Assembly (NCBI GenBank): GCA_046262295.1
Contig: JBHENC010000007.1
Location: forward strand, 62,001 to 126,000
Source: JBHENC01 sp046262295
GTDB taxonomy: Bacteria > Acidobacteriota > Blastocatellia > Pyrinomonadales > Pyrinomonadaceae
Length of the DNA: 64,000 nucleotides
Direction: 5' to 3'
Position numbers and translations under genes: made by a program. Positions 41,919 through 51,212 of the stretch are shown piece by piece (the stretch's first letter is position 1; each line of letters starts with the position of its first letter). The notes under the pieces were generated by a model that saw nothing but the letters and a program-made list of their open reading frames with translations, was not told where the DNA came from and made no database searches.

Positions 41919-43151
41919 ATGATTGATTTTGAATTAACGGAAGACCACAAAGCGATTCGCCAGACGGTGCGTGAGTTTGCGCAAAACGAGGTTGCGCCAC
42001 GCATCAAAGAGCTGGATGAAAAGCAGTTTTTTGATCGCTCCATTTTAGACAAGATGGCGGAGTTGAATATCTTGGGCGTGTGCATCCCGGAAGAGTATGG
42101 CGGCGCGGGCTTCGATTATATTTCGCTCGGCCTTGTCTGCGAAGAACTCGAAGCTGTTGACACTTTTATGCGTGTTGTCATGTCCGTTCACACGGGGCTG
42201 CATTGTTTGACGCTTTACAGTTGGGGCACGGAAGAACAGAAGCAAAAATATCTCGTTCCGGCGGCGCGTGGTGAAAAGATTGCGACATATGGCTTGACGG
42301 AGCCGGGCGCGGGTTCGGATGTCGTCGGTTCGCGTTCGACGGCCAGACGCGAAGGCGACGAGTATGTTTTGAACGGCGAAAAGATGTGGATTAGTCTGGC
42401 GGATGTCGCAGATCAATTTCTTTTTTTCTGCTGGACGGATGAAGAGAAGCGTCGCAAGCGCGACCACACGGGAATGAGTTGCTTTATCATCGAGCGTAGC
42501 ATGAAAGGATTTTCTTCCGGCACGATTCACGGCAAGATGGGCATACGCGCGGGCAACACGGGCTATTTTTCTTTGCAGGATGTGCGCGTGCCGAAAGAAA
42601 ATTTAGTGGGCGAAGAAGGCGAAGGCTTCAAGATTGCCATGTTCGCGCTGGAGCAGGGACGCTACACCGTCGCTTCGGGCGCAACCGGCATTATACGCGC
42701 CTCGCGCGACGCCTCCATCGCCTACGCCAACACGCGCGAAACCTTCGGCACGAAGATCGCCAATCACCAACTCGTCAAACAAAAAATCGCCGAGATGGAA
42801 GCCGACTATCAGATGTGTCATCTATTGTGTTTGCGCGCCGGATACCTGAAGAACGAAGGCAAGCCGAACGCGAAGGAAACGAGCCTCGCCAAATGGCAGT
42901 CCACCATCCGCAGCGAAAAGGCCGCATCAATGGCGATAGAAGTTCACGGCGCAAACGGCTACTCGAACGATTATCCCGTCGAGCGTTACCTGCGCAACTG
43001 CAAAGCGGCGATCATCTACGAGGGCACGCGCGACATACACACCTTAATGCAAGCGGATTGGGCTTTGGGGTTAAAGAAAGAGAAGTCCGCCCGCAAAACG
43101 CTTCCGGCGTGGCGTTCAGCGGAATCACGCGAGGCCGTCGCCGCCGACTAA
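41919..43151 (+). CDS. Acyl-CoA dehydrogenase
   Basis: 410 residues, ATG 41919. Complete FAD-dependent acyl-CoA dehydrogenase: MIDFELTEDHKAIRQTVREFAQNEVAPR, the signature YGLTEPGAGSDVVGSRSTAR, WISLADVADQFLFF, EGFKIAMFALEQGRYTVASGATG, and the catalytic Glu in IIYEGTRDIHTLMQAD. It introduces the 2,3 double bond in fatty acyl-CoA, passing electrons to ETF. Chain-length preference is not readable. It is divergent from the agu genes, 230 bases apart, with no other beta-oxidation gene near. Confidence 0.94.
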   Translation: MIDFELTEDHKAIRQTVREFAQNEVAPRIKELDEKQFFDRSILDKMAELNILGVCIPEEYGGAGFDYISLGLVCEELEAVDTFMRVVMSVHTGLHCLTLYSWGTEEQKQKYLVPAARGEKIATYGLTEPGAGSDVVGSRSTARREGDEYVLNGEKMWISLADVADQFLFFCWTDEEKRRKRDHTGMSCFIIERSMKGFSSGTIHGKMGIRAGNTGYFSLQDVRVPKENLVGEEGEGFKIAMFALEQGRYTVASGATGIIRASRDASIAYANTRETFGTKIANHQLVKQKIAEMEADYQMCHLLCLRAGYLKNEGKPNAKETSLAKWQSTIRSEKAASMAIEVHGANGYSNDYPVERYLRNCKAAIIYEGTRDIHTLMQADWALGLKKEKSARKTLPAWRSAESREAVAAD

Positions 43152-43198
43152 CAGGAAGAGTTTCAATAAATCAGCAAATCACTCGAACGGAGAAAACC

Positions 43199-43942
43199 AT
43201 GAAAAAGTTCCTCACAGTGCTCTGTGCCATTTTCTTATTGCCCGTCGCAGCCTCTGCCACAAAGAGCATAATTACTAAAGAGTTGGTCGCCTCGCAGGGT
43301 AAGACGCGAGCTTACTATCTTTACGTGCCTGATTCCGTTAAGGCCGCGAAGCCTGCGCCGCTCATCCTAATGCTGCACGGGTCGGGACGCAGCGGTTCGT
43401 TGCTCGTAGAGAAATGGAAAGACCTTGCGGATAAAGAGGGAATTATTTTAGCGGGGCCGGATGCGCAAAATCCTGCGGGCTGGTCTACAGAGGATGACCC
43501 TCCGGCCTTTCTGCATGATGTGGTTGAAGCCGTCAAGGCAAAGTGTCCGGTTAACCCGCGCCGCGTTTATCTCTTCGGTCATTCGGCGGGCGCGATCTAC
43601 GGATTATACCTTTCCTTGCTGGAGTCGGAGTATTTTGCGGCGACGGCGGTTCATGCGGGCGCAATGACGAAGGAAGATGCTTCGTTCATTGACAATGCAA
43701 AGCGCAAGATACCGCTTGCCCTGTACGTCGGCACGAACGACGCTTACTTTCCGTTAAAGGCTGTCCGCGCCACGCGCGATATGCTGAAAGAGCGCGGTTT
43801 CAGCGTGGAGCTAACGGAGATTCCCAATCACGATCATAACTATTATGGGATCGCCAAAGAGATAAACAATGGCGCATGGAAGTTCTTAAAGCAACACGAG
43901 CTGTCCGGCGAGCCGCATTACGAAGAATATCGTACTAACTAA
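43199..43942 (+). CDS. Secreted polyester/feruloyl-esterase-like alpha/beta hydrolase
   Basis: 247 residues from ATG 43199 with CGGAGA before it; the open frame extends upstream through the acyl-CoA dehydrogenase gene in another frame, which is a shadow. Signal peptide 1-20 (KKFLTVLCAIFLLPVAASA). LILMLHGSGRSGSL is the oxyanion loop, the nucleophile lies in FGHSAGAIYGL, Asp in YVGTNDAYFP and His in NHDHNYYG. This is the PHB-depolymerase / LpqC type. Substrate unknown. Confidence 0.86.
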   Translation: MKKFLTVLCAIFLLPVAASATKSIITKELVASQGKTRAYYLYVPDSVKAAKPAPLILMLHGSGRSGSLLVEKWKDLADKEGIILAGPDAQNPAGWSTEDDPPAFLHDVVEAVKAKCPVNPRRVYLFGHSAGAIYGLYLSLLESEYFAATAVHAGAMTKEDASFIDNAKRKIPLALYVGTNDAYFPLKAVRATRDMLKERGFSVELTEIPNHDHNYYGIAKEINNGAWKFLKQHELSGEPHYEEYRTN

Positions 43943-43944
43943 CG

Positions 43945-43987
43945 AACCTGCCGTCGCAGTTGTTGTGCGGCGCAAGGTTGGCTTTTG
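43945..43987 (+). terminator. Hairpin after the hydrolase gene
   Basis: AACCT-(G)-CCGTCGCA pairs with TGCGGCG-(C)-AAGGTT around a short loop, with one G-T pair, followed by GGCTTTTG. Weak T-tract. Confidence 0.5.
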
Positions 43988-44119
43988 CCGCGAAGATTGT
44001 TCTCTATAAATTTCACAGTTGCTCTGCTACTATGCAGGCGCATTTTCTTTCATTCCGCGCGGGCGAGCCTTTAAGCTATCGAGCGTTCGCGTCTCATACT
44101 GTCAAAGCGAGGGAGTCAA

Positions 44120-45175
44120 ATGACGATGGGTCATGAATTGAGAACCGAGCGCGAGTTGTCGCTGGATTTTTTGCGCGTGTGCGAGGCGGCGGCGATTGCC
44201 TCTGCGCGCACGATGGGACAGGGCGACCGTAAATTTTCCGATCACGTCGCGGTCGAAGCGATGCGCGAAGTGATGGACACCGTGCCGATGCGCGGGCGCA
44301 TTGTGATTGGCGAGGGCGAACGCGACGAAGCGCCGATGCTTTACATCGGAGAAGAAGTCGGCGGCGGCCATAAGGCCAGCGAAGATATACGCAGCTCTTT
44401 CCCGGAAGTTGACATCGCCGTTGATCCTCTGGAAGGCACGAATCTTTGCGCGCTCGGAGCCAATAACGCTATCGCCGTTCTTGCGGCCGCCGAGCGCGGC
44501 GGCCTCTTGAATGCGCCAGACATTTACATGGATAAGATTGTCGTCGGCCCTTCGTCGCGCGGCGTCGTTGATATTGACGCGCCCGTGAAAGACAACTTGA
44601 AGAACATCGCGCGGCGGCTGGGGCGCGACGTAGAAGATTTGACGGTCATCACGCTGGAACGCGCGCGCCACAAAAAACTGATCAATGATGTGCGCGAAGC
44701 GGGGGCGCGCATTCGCTTAATTTCGGACGGCGATTTGTCGGCGGGAATTTCGGCGGCGGTCGCGGGCACGAACATACACGCTTTGATGGGTATCGGCGGC
44801 GCGCCCGAAGGTGTGATCACGGCGGCGGCGATGAAATGTTTGAACGGCGAGATACAGGCGAAACTGGTTTTCGATCCCGAACGGCTCGGCGTTGACGGCG
44901 ATAAAGTTCCGGCGAAGGACGAAGTGCTCGGACGCCTGCGCGAGATGGGCATCACCAACCCGGATAAGATTTACGATACGAATGATCTCGCGCCTGGCAA
45001 AAAAATTATCTTCGCCGCGACGGGCGTGACGGATGGCGCGTTGCTGCGCGGCGTGCGCTTCTTCGGCTCCGGCAAACGCACGCATTCGCTGGTGATGACG
45101 ACCGACTCGCACCACATACGCTTTGTTGATACAGTCCACGTCGAAGGCGGCCCCGATTCCGTGATTCGTTTCTGA
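44120..45175 (+). CDS. glpX: Fructose-1,6-bisphosphatase, class II
   Basis: 351 residues; ATG 44120 (a second ATG at 44126 is as good). GlpX hallmarks: FLRVCEAAAIASARTMGQGD, IVIGEGERDEAPMLYIGEEVG, VDIAVDPLEGTNLCALGANNAIAVLA (metal-site D-P-L-E-G-T), IYMDKIVVGP, ISDGDLSAGISAAVAGTNIHALMGIGGAPEGVI. It splits phosphate from fructose 1,6-bisphosphate for gluconeogenesis. Some class II enzymes also use sedoheptulose bisphosphate. No other gluconeogenic gene is adjacent. Confidence 0.95.
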   Translation: MTMGHELRTERELSLDFLRVCEAAAIASARTMGQGDRKFSDHVAVEAMREVMDTVPMRGRIVIGEGERDEAPMLYIGEEVGGGHKASEDIRSSFPEVDIAVDPLEGTNLCALGANNAIAVLAAAERGGLLNAPDIYMDKIVVGPSSRGVVDIDAPVKDNLKNIARRLGRDVEDLTVITLERARHKKLINDVREAGARIRLISDGDLSAGISAAVAGTNIHALMGIGGAPEGVITAAAMKCLNGEIQAKLVFDPERLGVDGDKVPAKDEVLGRLREMGITNPDKIYDTNDLAPGKKIIFAATGVTDGALLRGVRFFGSGKRTHSLVMTTDSHHIRFVDTVHVEGGPDSVIRF

Positions 45176-45231
45176 CACGCGCGATTAATCAGGCGCGCGA
45201 GCTTTGTCTGACAATCTCCGCATCGAAAAAG

Positions 45232-45813
45232 ATGATGGCCGACGCTGCTTATCATTCTACGAGATTCGTGCTCGATGATACGCCGGAAGCGACGCTGGCG
45301 AGGCCGCTGATTGTCTGGCTTGCAGTCGCGGCGGCAACGATTGTGTGCGTCGGATTGATCTTCCTTGCGCCGTTGGCGACATCGCACGGGCATCAGTTTA
45401 TCGGGCTTGCGCTTTATCGCGGTTTTAGTTTCGCGTGCCATCAGATTCCGGCGCGCTCGTTTTATGTGGAAGGCTACTCGCTCGCCGTCTGCGCGCGGTG
45501 TGCGGGGCTTTACATCGGATTCACGGCGGGCGTTCTGCTGTATCCGTTCATACGCGGCTTGAAACGAACCGTTGCGCCGCCGCCGCGTGTGTGGTTGATT
45601 GCCGCGATGATGCCGCTCGCATTTGATTGGACGCTCGGATTCTTTGGTATCTGGCCGAACACGCATCTTTCGCGTTTTGCAACGGGCGCGCTGCCCGGCA
45701 CGGTGGCGGCCTTTTACGCGCTGCCCGGTTTGCTGGAGTTGAGCCATACAAGCCTGCGCGGTCTTTTCACGCAGAGTATTTTGTCAAAGGAAAGTGTGAA
45801 CTATGAACGATAA
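45232..45813 (+). CDS. DUF2085 membrane protein
   Basis: 193 residues. Four membrane helices (about 25-45, 80-100, 120-137, 145-165). The DUF2085 signature is clear: FACHQIPARSFYVEGYSLAVCARCAGLYIGF, with H-Q-x-P and C-x-R-C-x-G on the membrane face, which may bind a metal. Family function is unknown. It overlaps the next gene by 11 bases, so they are probably co-translated. Confidence 0.82.
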   Translation: MMADAAYHSTRFVLDDTPEATLARPLIVWLAVAAATIVCVGLIFLAPLATSHGHQFIGLALYRGFSFACHQIPARSFYVEGYSLAVCARCAGLYIGFTAGVLLYPFIRGLKRTVAPPPRVWLIAAMMPLAFDWTLGFFGIWPNTHLSRFATGALPGTVAAFYALPGLLELSHTSLRGLFTQSILSKESVNYER

Positions 45814-46390
45814 ACTGCAACCGGCGATTGTCGGCGGCGTGGTGCTTGGCATACTCTCGGCGATTCCGTATCTCAACACCTGCTGCTGCCTGTATGCGTT
45901 GATTGGCGGCGCGCTTGCGACATATTTGTACATCAAACGCGCGCCGTCCGTGAGCTATGCCGACGGCGCATTGCTCGGCGCGCTTGCCGGAGCAATCGGC
46001 TCGCTGATTTATCTTGTCGTCGGCATCCCGCTCGGTTTGATGGCAGGCAAAGCCAGTGCTTCGATGATGACGAAGATCATGGAGAGCGCCAACCCGGAGC
46101 AGGCCGAGATGTTTCGCCAGCAAATCGAGGCGGCGCAAAATCAATCCTTTATCGAAAGATTACCGCAGGCGCTTCTGGTCGGGATTTTGATAGCGATGCT
46201 GTTAACGATCTTCTCGACGCTTGGCGGCCTTCTTGCCGTTCCGTTGTTTCAGAGTCGCAAGGGCGGCGGCACGGACATTCCTCCACCGCCGCCGTCACAG
46301 AATCCGGGAGGCGGCTACGGCGGCTATACGAGTGCTGCGCCGCCCCCGCAAAATTACGGCGATCAGCGGGGAGGGAGTCCCGGCGTTTAG
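45803..46390 (+). CDS. Small multispan membrane protein with Pro/Gly-rich tail
   Basis: 195 residues, ATG 45803, AAGGAAAG before it inside the upstream gene. Helices at about 8-26 and 28-46 (with TCCCLYALIGG), 57-80, and 118-140 (LVGILIAMLLTIFSTLGGLLAV). A helical stretch of charge (SANPEQAEMFRQQIEAAQNQ) separates the last pair. The tail is low complexity (Pro, Gly, Tyr). No family recognised; the helical region resembles small DUF membrane proteins of Acidobacteria. Likely acts with the DUF2085 protein. Confidence 0.7.
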   Translation: MNDKLQPAIVGGVVLGILSAIPYLNTCCCLYALIGGALATYLYIKRAPSVSYADGALLGALAGAIGSLIYLVVGIPLGLMAGKASASMMTKIMESANPEQAEMFRQQIEAAQNQSFIERLPQALLVGILIAMLLTIFSTLGGLLAVPLFQSRKGGGTDIPPPPPSQNPGGGYGGYTSAAPPPQNYGDQRGGSPGV

Positions 46391-46445
46391 TTCCGCCAAC
46401 GCATTCAGAGGCATCCGTTATCTGATGAACGGCGTCTTATAAGGG

Positions 46446-46486
46446 CGAGCAGCGCACACGCCGAAGGCATCCCGCGCTGCTCGTTT
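46446..46486 (+). terminator. Terminator after the DUF2085 pair
   Basis: CGAGCAGCGC (46446-46455) and GCGCTGCTCG (46474-46483), perfect 10-bp stem, then TTTCGCG (weak T-run). Confidence 0.65.
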
Positions 46487-46520
46487 CGCGTAAAATAAAG
46501 ATTGTCGGATGGCGTGATTT

Positions 46521-48269
46521 GTGCCGCTGCGAGCGTGGAGTGCATCGTTCGCTTTTGAATTACTTTGCGATGCTGGATTAGAGAGAACTGTGATCTATTT
46601 GCCACTGCTTTTTGCCGCTTATGTGCCGCTGAGTCTTGACGAAATATCCGAAAAATATTTCGCAAGAATCAACGAGTGGCGTGAGCAGTATCTTAACGCA
46701 TCGGTTGTCAAGACGGCGCACAACATCAGTTCTCTGTATCGTCTGGACGCCTTCGATTGGACGATCCTGACGCTTTATTTCGCCGTCCTCACCATCCTTG
46801 CGCTCTACGGCGCGTATCGCATCAAACAGGTCGTAGACTTCTGGCGCTATCGCCGACTTGAGCCGCGCCCCGCCGCTCTCTTCACGGAAGCCGAGCTGCC
46901 CGTTGTCACCGTCCAGCTACCGCTCTTCAATGAAATGTATGTCGTCGAGCGATTGCTGAAGGCCGTCACGGAGATTGATTACCCGCGCGAGCGTCTGGAG
47001 ATACAGGTGCTCGATGATTCGACGGATGAGACGCAGGAGTTGGCGCGTCGCATCGTCGAAGATTATCGCGCCAAAGGTTTCGATGTGCATTACATACACC
47101 GCGCGGATCGCACGGGCTTCAAGGCGGGCGCGCTGGAGAACGGACTCAAGACGGCGCGCGGTGAATTCGCCGCCATCTTCGATGCGGACTTTGTGCCGAA
47201 ACCCGATTGCCTGCGCAAGCTGATACATCACTTCACCGATCCGCTGGTCGCCTGCGCGCAGATGCGTTGGTCGCACATCAACGGTTCATATAACTTACTG
47301 ACACGTTTGCAAACTATTATGCTCGACGGCCATTTCGTCGTCGAACAAACGGTGCGCAATCGCGCGGGCGGCTTCTTTAATTTCAACGGCACGGCGGGCA
47401 TCTGGCGGCGCAAGGCCATCGAGATGAGCGGCGGCTGGCAACATGACACGCTGACGGAAGACACGGATTTGAGTTTCCGTGCGCAACTGATGGGCTGGCG
47501 TTTCGTTTACTTGTTGGATGAAGATGCGCCGTCGGAGATTCCCGTCGAGATCAACGCTTTCAAAGCGCAGCAGAGGCGCTGGGCGAAGGGCGTGATGCAG
47601 GTCGGCATTAAGTTATATCCGCGTATCTGGCGCGCGGCGTTGCCGTTTCGCGTGAAGCTTGAGATGTTCTTTCGCTTGACGGGAAACATCAGTTATCCTT
47701 TGATGATTCTTGTCAGTCTGCTGCAATTCCCGCTGCTACTGGTGCGCTACAATCAGGGCTTTTATCATTTGATGCTCTTTGATGTGCCACTGCTCTTTTT
47801 CTCGACCGTCTCGGTCGTGCTCTTTTACGGCAGCGCCGTGTGGTATCTGGATGAGCGTGGACAGCGTCGCAAGCGCCTTATGCACTTGCCGCTCGTGATG
47901 GCAATCGGCATCGGCCTCGCGTTTTCAAATGCGCGCGCCGTCTTTGAAGCACTGCTTGGGTGGAAATCGGAATTTGTGCGCACGCCGAAGTACAAAGTCG
48001 AAGAAGGCGGCGATGATGATGCGTGGAAGCGCAAAAAGTACAAGCGCAAGCGTGGCCTGCTGCCGCTTCTGGAACTCTCTTTCGCCGCCTATTTTTTGTG
48101 TGCGATGGCGTATGCGGCGCGGATGGGAATGTGGGGCACGATTCCTTTTCTGCTGCTCTTCTTCTTCGGCTACGGCTACATGGGCGCGATGAGCGTTCTG
48201 CAAACAACGGGTGGCAAACGTCGCTGGCAGGATTGGTGGCGGCCTCTTAGCTCAAACCGCCGCGCTTGA
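46521..48269 (+). CDS. Cellulose-synthase-like family 2 glycosyltransferase
   Basis: 582 residues from GTG 46521; a GTG at 46590 with GAGAG ahead is an alternative, so the first 23 residues are unsure. Two N-terminal helices (about 24-40 and 76-98), a GT2 core with LLFAAYVPLSL, VVTVQLPLFNEMYVVERLL, the D-D-S motif (QVLDDSTDETQE), D-A-D (AAIFDADFVPKPD), T-E-D (TLTEDTDLSFRAQLMGW) and Q-x-x-R-W (KAQQRRWAKGVMQV), then four to five helices. This is the processive beta-glycan synthase/mannan synthase type that makes or extends a polysaccharide across the inner membrane. No PilZ domain. Product unknown. Confidence 0.92.
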   Translation: MPLRAWSASFAFELLCDAGLERTVIYLPLLFAAYVPLSLDEISEKYFARINEWREQYLNASVVKTAHNISSLYRLDAFDWTILTLYFAVLTILALYGAYRIKQVVDFWRYRRLEPRPAALFTEAELPVVTVQLPLFNEMYVVERLLKAVTEIDYPRERLEIQVLDDSTDETQELARRIVEDYRAKGFDVHYIHRADRTGFKAGALENGLKTARGEFAAIFDADFVPKPDCLRKLIHHFTDPLVACAQMRWSHINGSYNLLTRLQTIMLDGHFVVEQTVRNRAGGFFNFNGTAGIWRRKAIEMSGGWQHDTLTEDTDLSFRAQLMGWRFVYLLDEDAPSEIPVEINAFKAQQRRWAKGVMQVGIKLYPRIWRAALPFRVKLEMFFRLTGNISYPLMILVSLLQFPLLLVRYNQGFYHLMLFDVPLLFFSTVSVVLFYGSAVWYLDERGQRRKRLMHLPLVMAIGIGLAFSNARAVFEALLGWKSEFVRTPKYKVEEGGDDDAWKRKKYKRKRGLLPLLELSFAAYFLCAMAYAARMGMWGTIPFLLLFFFGYGYMGAMSVLQTTGGKRRWQDWWRPLSSNRRA

Positions 48270-48373
48270 AAAAGATCGAAGACCGTAAGTTCGCAATCAG
48301 CGTTTTCTCTTAATGCCGGTATCAATTCCGGTGCGGATACGATTTTGGCACGCGCATCAGACGAAGGCTGTTT

Positions 48374-49468
48374 ATGTTGAAATATCCGGTATCGGCGCTT
48401 CTAGTTTTTATTTTCGCTTTCACCGCTGCATCGCTATGTGTCGCACAGCAGAAACCGCCTCTTCAATCTTCGCCGCCAGCTCCGATTGCCCGGGACACAC
48501 AGGAATCCGTCAAAATCTTTACGGAGGAAGTGCGGTTGCCCGTCGCCGCTTACGATGATTACGGGCGCTTCGATCCGACAGTTGCTCCCGCAGACATTCT
48601 GGTGCTTGAAGACAATGTGGCGCAGCAGGTCAGGAGCGTGCGCCGCGTGAATGCCAATGTGCTGCTGCTTTTCGATCTGGGCAGTCAAATCACCGCGTCG
48701 AGAAGCACGAACGCAACGCGCGACATTGCTTTGAGAATAATCGGCAGCCTCCGCACGGGCGATAAAATCGCCATCGTCCAGAACAGCAGGCGCGTTGAAG
48801 TCTTGCAGGATTGGACAATGAATGCGCCGGAAGCCGTGCGCGCCGTCAATACGAAGTTCTTCACCAGCACTCGCTCGCGCCTATCGGAATGCTTAGCGAC
48901 GGCGGCAGCTAAACTGAAAGAACAACCCGTCGGCGATACTCACTTAATCATCTTTACAGACGGCCTGGAATCGCAAGGCAGCGAACGCCGATCAAACCAT
49001 GCCGAGCCGATTAACCGAGATGCCATCAGGAAATTGATTGCGACGCAGGCCAGCCTGCACGTCTTCAGCTTCGCCGCACTCGTCCAACAGGCGGCAACGG
49101 AACATAACAAAGCTGTCAGTCTGGGAATTACCAACTATCTGCCGAGCGTTAGGATTGATACGGATTTGGAGATGCGGCGCTGGTTTACCAATTACGCGAG
49201 AGTGACGAAAGAGAGCGAGGAGCGCCTTGTGATGCTCGCGCAGGAAACGGGCGGACGGATTCTGATGCCGGCTTCGACCGAAGACAGCATCAAGCAAGCG
49301 GACGCGGTGGCGCGCGACATCGGCGCGCAATACGTCGTCACCTATACGCCGAAGCGCCCGTTCGCCGCTGCCGAAAACTCCGAGCGGCGTCGCGTTAATG
49401 TCTTTCCGCGCCGCACAGGGTTAGAACTACATTTGCTACGAAGCCACGTCTCCACGCCAATCCCGTAG
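48374..49468 (+). CDS. VWFA-related Acidobacterial-domain protein, secreted
   Basis: 364 residues, ATG 48374. Signal peptide about 6-26 (VSALLVFIFAFTAASLCVAQ). The N-terminal lobe (VKIFTEEVRLPVAAYDDYGRFDPTVAPADILVLEDN) is the standard start of the VWFA-related acidobacterial family, followed by a von Willebrand A-like domain (about 90-330). The MIDAS strand reads LLLFDLGSQITAS: the D-x-S-x-S pattern is lost (D-L-G-S-Q), while HLIIFTDGLESQG is kept. Members are exported proteins of unknown role that are hugely expanded in Acidobacteria. Supports the phylum assignment. Confidence 0.88.
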   Translation: MLKYPVSALLVFIFAFTAASLCVAQQKPPLQSSPPAPIARDTQESVKIFTEEVRLPVAAYDDYGRFDPTVAPADILVLEDNVAQQVRSVRRVNANVLLLFDLGSQITASRSTNATRDIALRIIGSLRTGDKIAIVQNSRRVEVLQDWTMNAPEAVRAVNTKFFTSTRSRLSECLATAAAKLKEQPVGDTHLIIFTDGLESQGSERRSNHAEPINRDAIRKLIATQASLHVFSFAALVQQAATEHNKAVSLGITNYLPSVRIDTDLEMRRWFTNYARVTKESEERLVMLAQETGGRILMPASTEDSIKQADAVARDIGAQYVVTYTPKRPFAAAENSERRRVNVFPRRTGLELHLLRSHVSTPIP

Positions 49469-49489
49469 AAGGTTGCTGTTAAAATTCTT

Positions 49490-50974
49490 ATGAAATTCTT
49501 TTATTCTTTCGCCTGTTCGCTGCTTGCCTTGTTGCTTGTCTTTGGTTCGCGTCCGTGCGAAACATCGGCTGCTCTCGCCGCTGATTTTTATGATGAGCCG
49601 GGCGTGCGCCTTCTCAATCAACCCGTCAGTGAATATCGCGCACGGCGACAAAAGTTGCTGTCGGAGATAAAAGATGGCGTGGTTGTGATTCTCGGCGATG
49701 TTGAAGAGAGCGCCGGAGTCGAAGCGCGTTACCGGCAGAATAATTGGATGGCTTATCTGACGGGCGTGCGGACGCCGGGCGCGGCCTTGATGCTTGTGCC
49801 GCAGGGGTTGCCGTCGGCGGGCGGGGCGCGCGAAATCGTCTTTATTCCGCCGCGCGACGTGCGCGCCGAACGCTGGACGGGCGTGCAGCTTGCGCCCGGT
49901 GATGAGACGGCGAAAAGCTTCGGTGTCGAGCGCGTGCTGCCTTCGATTATCAGCGACGCAGTGAAAGAAGAAGCGGCGGAAGACGGCACAGTTAAAACTA
50001 AAAATAATGTTTTGCTGAAACTGCAAGAAGCCGCCGCGCTGCCCGCGTTCAAAACCGCGCAAGGACAGAGCAAGATGAAGCTCTACACGATTGCGCCGCG
50101 CCGTATGCGGGATGGCAACGTGCGCGAGTTTCAATTCGTCGAGCAAATCAAAAAGCAGTTACCCGGCGTTGAAGTTATATCAGTCGCTAACATCGTCGCC
50201 GAGATGCGCAAAACGAAATTGCCCGCCGAACTCCTGTTGCTGCAAAAAGCGATTGACATCACGGGCGAAGCCGAGCGCGACGTAGCGCAGCAGTTGAAGC
50301 CGGGAATGTACGAGTATGAAGCGCAGGCGATCATCGAGGCGGCGTTCACGCGGCACGGGGCGGAGCGTCCCGGCTTTCCTTCAATCGTCGGCAGCGGCCT
50401 GTATTCGACGATTCTGCATTACAACGAGAATCACAAACGCATAGACGCGGGCGATCTCGTCGTCTGCGACATCGGCGCGGAGTATTCGCTCTACACGGCG
50501 GACATCACGCGCACATACCCTGCGAGCGGCAAATTCACGCCGCGCCAGCGCGCCGTTTACCAACTCGTATTGGACACGCAAACAGCCGCCGCCGCTTACT
50601 GGAAACCCGGCATGACGCAAACCGATCTACATCTCTTCGCGCAAAATTTTATGCGGCAGAGCCAGCTTCGCGCGAAGGATACGGACGGGCGCGAGTACAC
50701 TCTGGATCACTTCTTTATTCACGGCCTCGGCCATTATCTGGGAATGGACGTGCATGATGTCGGCGATTACAGCCGCCCGATGCAGCCCGGCGAAGTCTTC
50801 ACTATCGAACCCGGAATTTATATTCAAACCGAACAACTCGGCGTCCGCATCGAAGACGACTACGTGATAACGCCCGCCAACACCGTCCGCAAACTCTCCG
50901 CCGCGATTCCCTCCGCCCCCGACGACATCGAACGCCTGATGAGCGAAGCCAACACACGCCGCGCCACTCGCTGA
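49490..50974 (+). CDS. Xaa-Pro aminopeptidase, M24B, secreted
   Basis: 494 residues, ATG 49490, 21 bases after the VWA gene. Signal peptide about 5-25 (FACSLLALLLVFGSRPCETSA). N-terminal creatinase-like domain (about 40-200). The pita-bread catalytic domain has the metal ligands in CDIGAEYSLYTADITRTYP (two Asp), the His in FIHGLGHYLGMDVHDVG, and Glu in VFTIEPGIY and VRIEDDYVI. It cuts the bond before Pro at residue 2. An exported copy probably digests Pro-rich peptides outside the inner membrane. Confidence 0.93.
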   Translation: MKFFYSFACSLLALLLVFGSRPCETSAALAADFYDEPGVRLLNQPVSEYRARRQKLLSEIKDGVVVILGDVEESAGVEARYRQNNWMAYLTGVRTPGAALMLVPQGLPSAGGAREIVFIPPRDVRAERWTGVQLAPGDETAKSFGVERVLPSIISDAVKEEAAEDGTVKTKNNVLLKLQEAAALPAFKTAQGQSKMKLYTIAPRRMRDGNVREFQFVEQIKKQLPGVEVISVANIVAEMRKTKLPAELLLLQKAIDITGEAERDVAQQLKPGMYEYEAQAIIEAAFTRHGAERPGFPSIVGSGLYSTILHYNENHKRIDAGDLVVCDIGAEYSLYTADITRTYPASGKFTPRQRAVYQLVLDTQTAAAAYWKPGMTQTDLHLFAQNFMRQSQLRAKDTDGREYTLDHFFIHGLGHYLGMDVHDVGDYSRPMQPGEVFTIEPGIYIQTEQLGVRIEDDYVITPANTVRKLSAAIPSAPDDIERLMSEANTRRATR

Positions 50975-51172
50975 TGCGCAATCCTGCCACGTGTAAATCT
51001 TTTGCGATAGGCTGTATAAATAAGGCAAATCAAGGGTTGAAATTGGTTCTAACACGCTCTGGCAAGATTATTGTGTGAATCTACAGACGGGACACTTGAG
51101 TTCTTTTGTCCCATTCATTGTACCGCGCCCGAATGTGCTATTGAGGCTTAGCTGTGGATGAAATAAAACATT

Positions 51173-51201
51173 TTGCCTACACGCCGTCTAAATCTTATAA
51201 G
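51173..51201 (+). promoter_or_regulatory. Promoter of the kinase gene, nearly leaderless
   Basis: TTGCCT (51173-51178), 17-base spacer, TATAAG (51196-51201). Start of transcription would fall at about 51207, only five or six bases before ATG 51213; no ribosome site fits. Confidence 0.55.
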
Positions 51202-51212
51202 ATAACAGTGCT

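Noticed and set aside
41689..42000. Long N-terminal extension of the amidase (403 residues)
   Set aside because: The extra residues do not look like nitrilase sequence, and ATG 41688 gives the normal family length.
42815..43198. Extension of the secreted hydrolase into the acyl-CoA dehydrogenase gene
   Set aside because: ATG 43199 has a ribosome site and is followed at once by a signal peptide.
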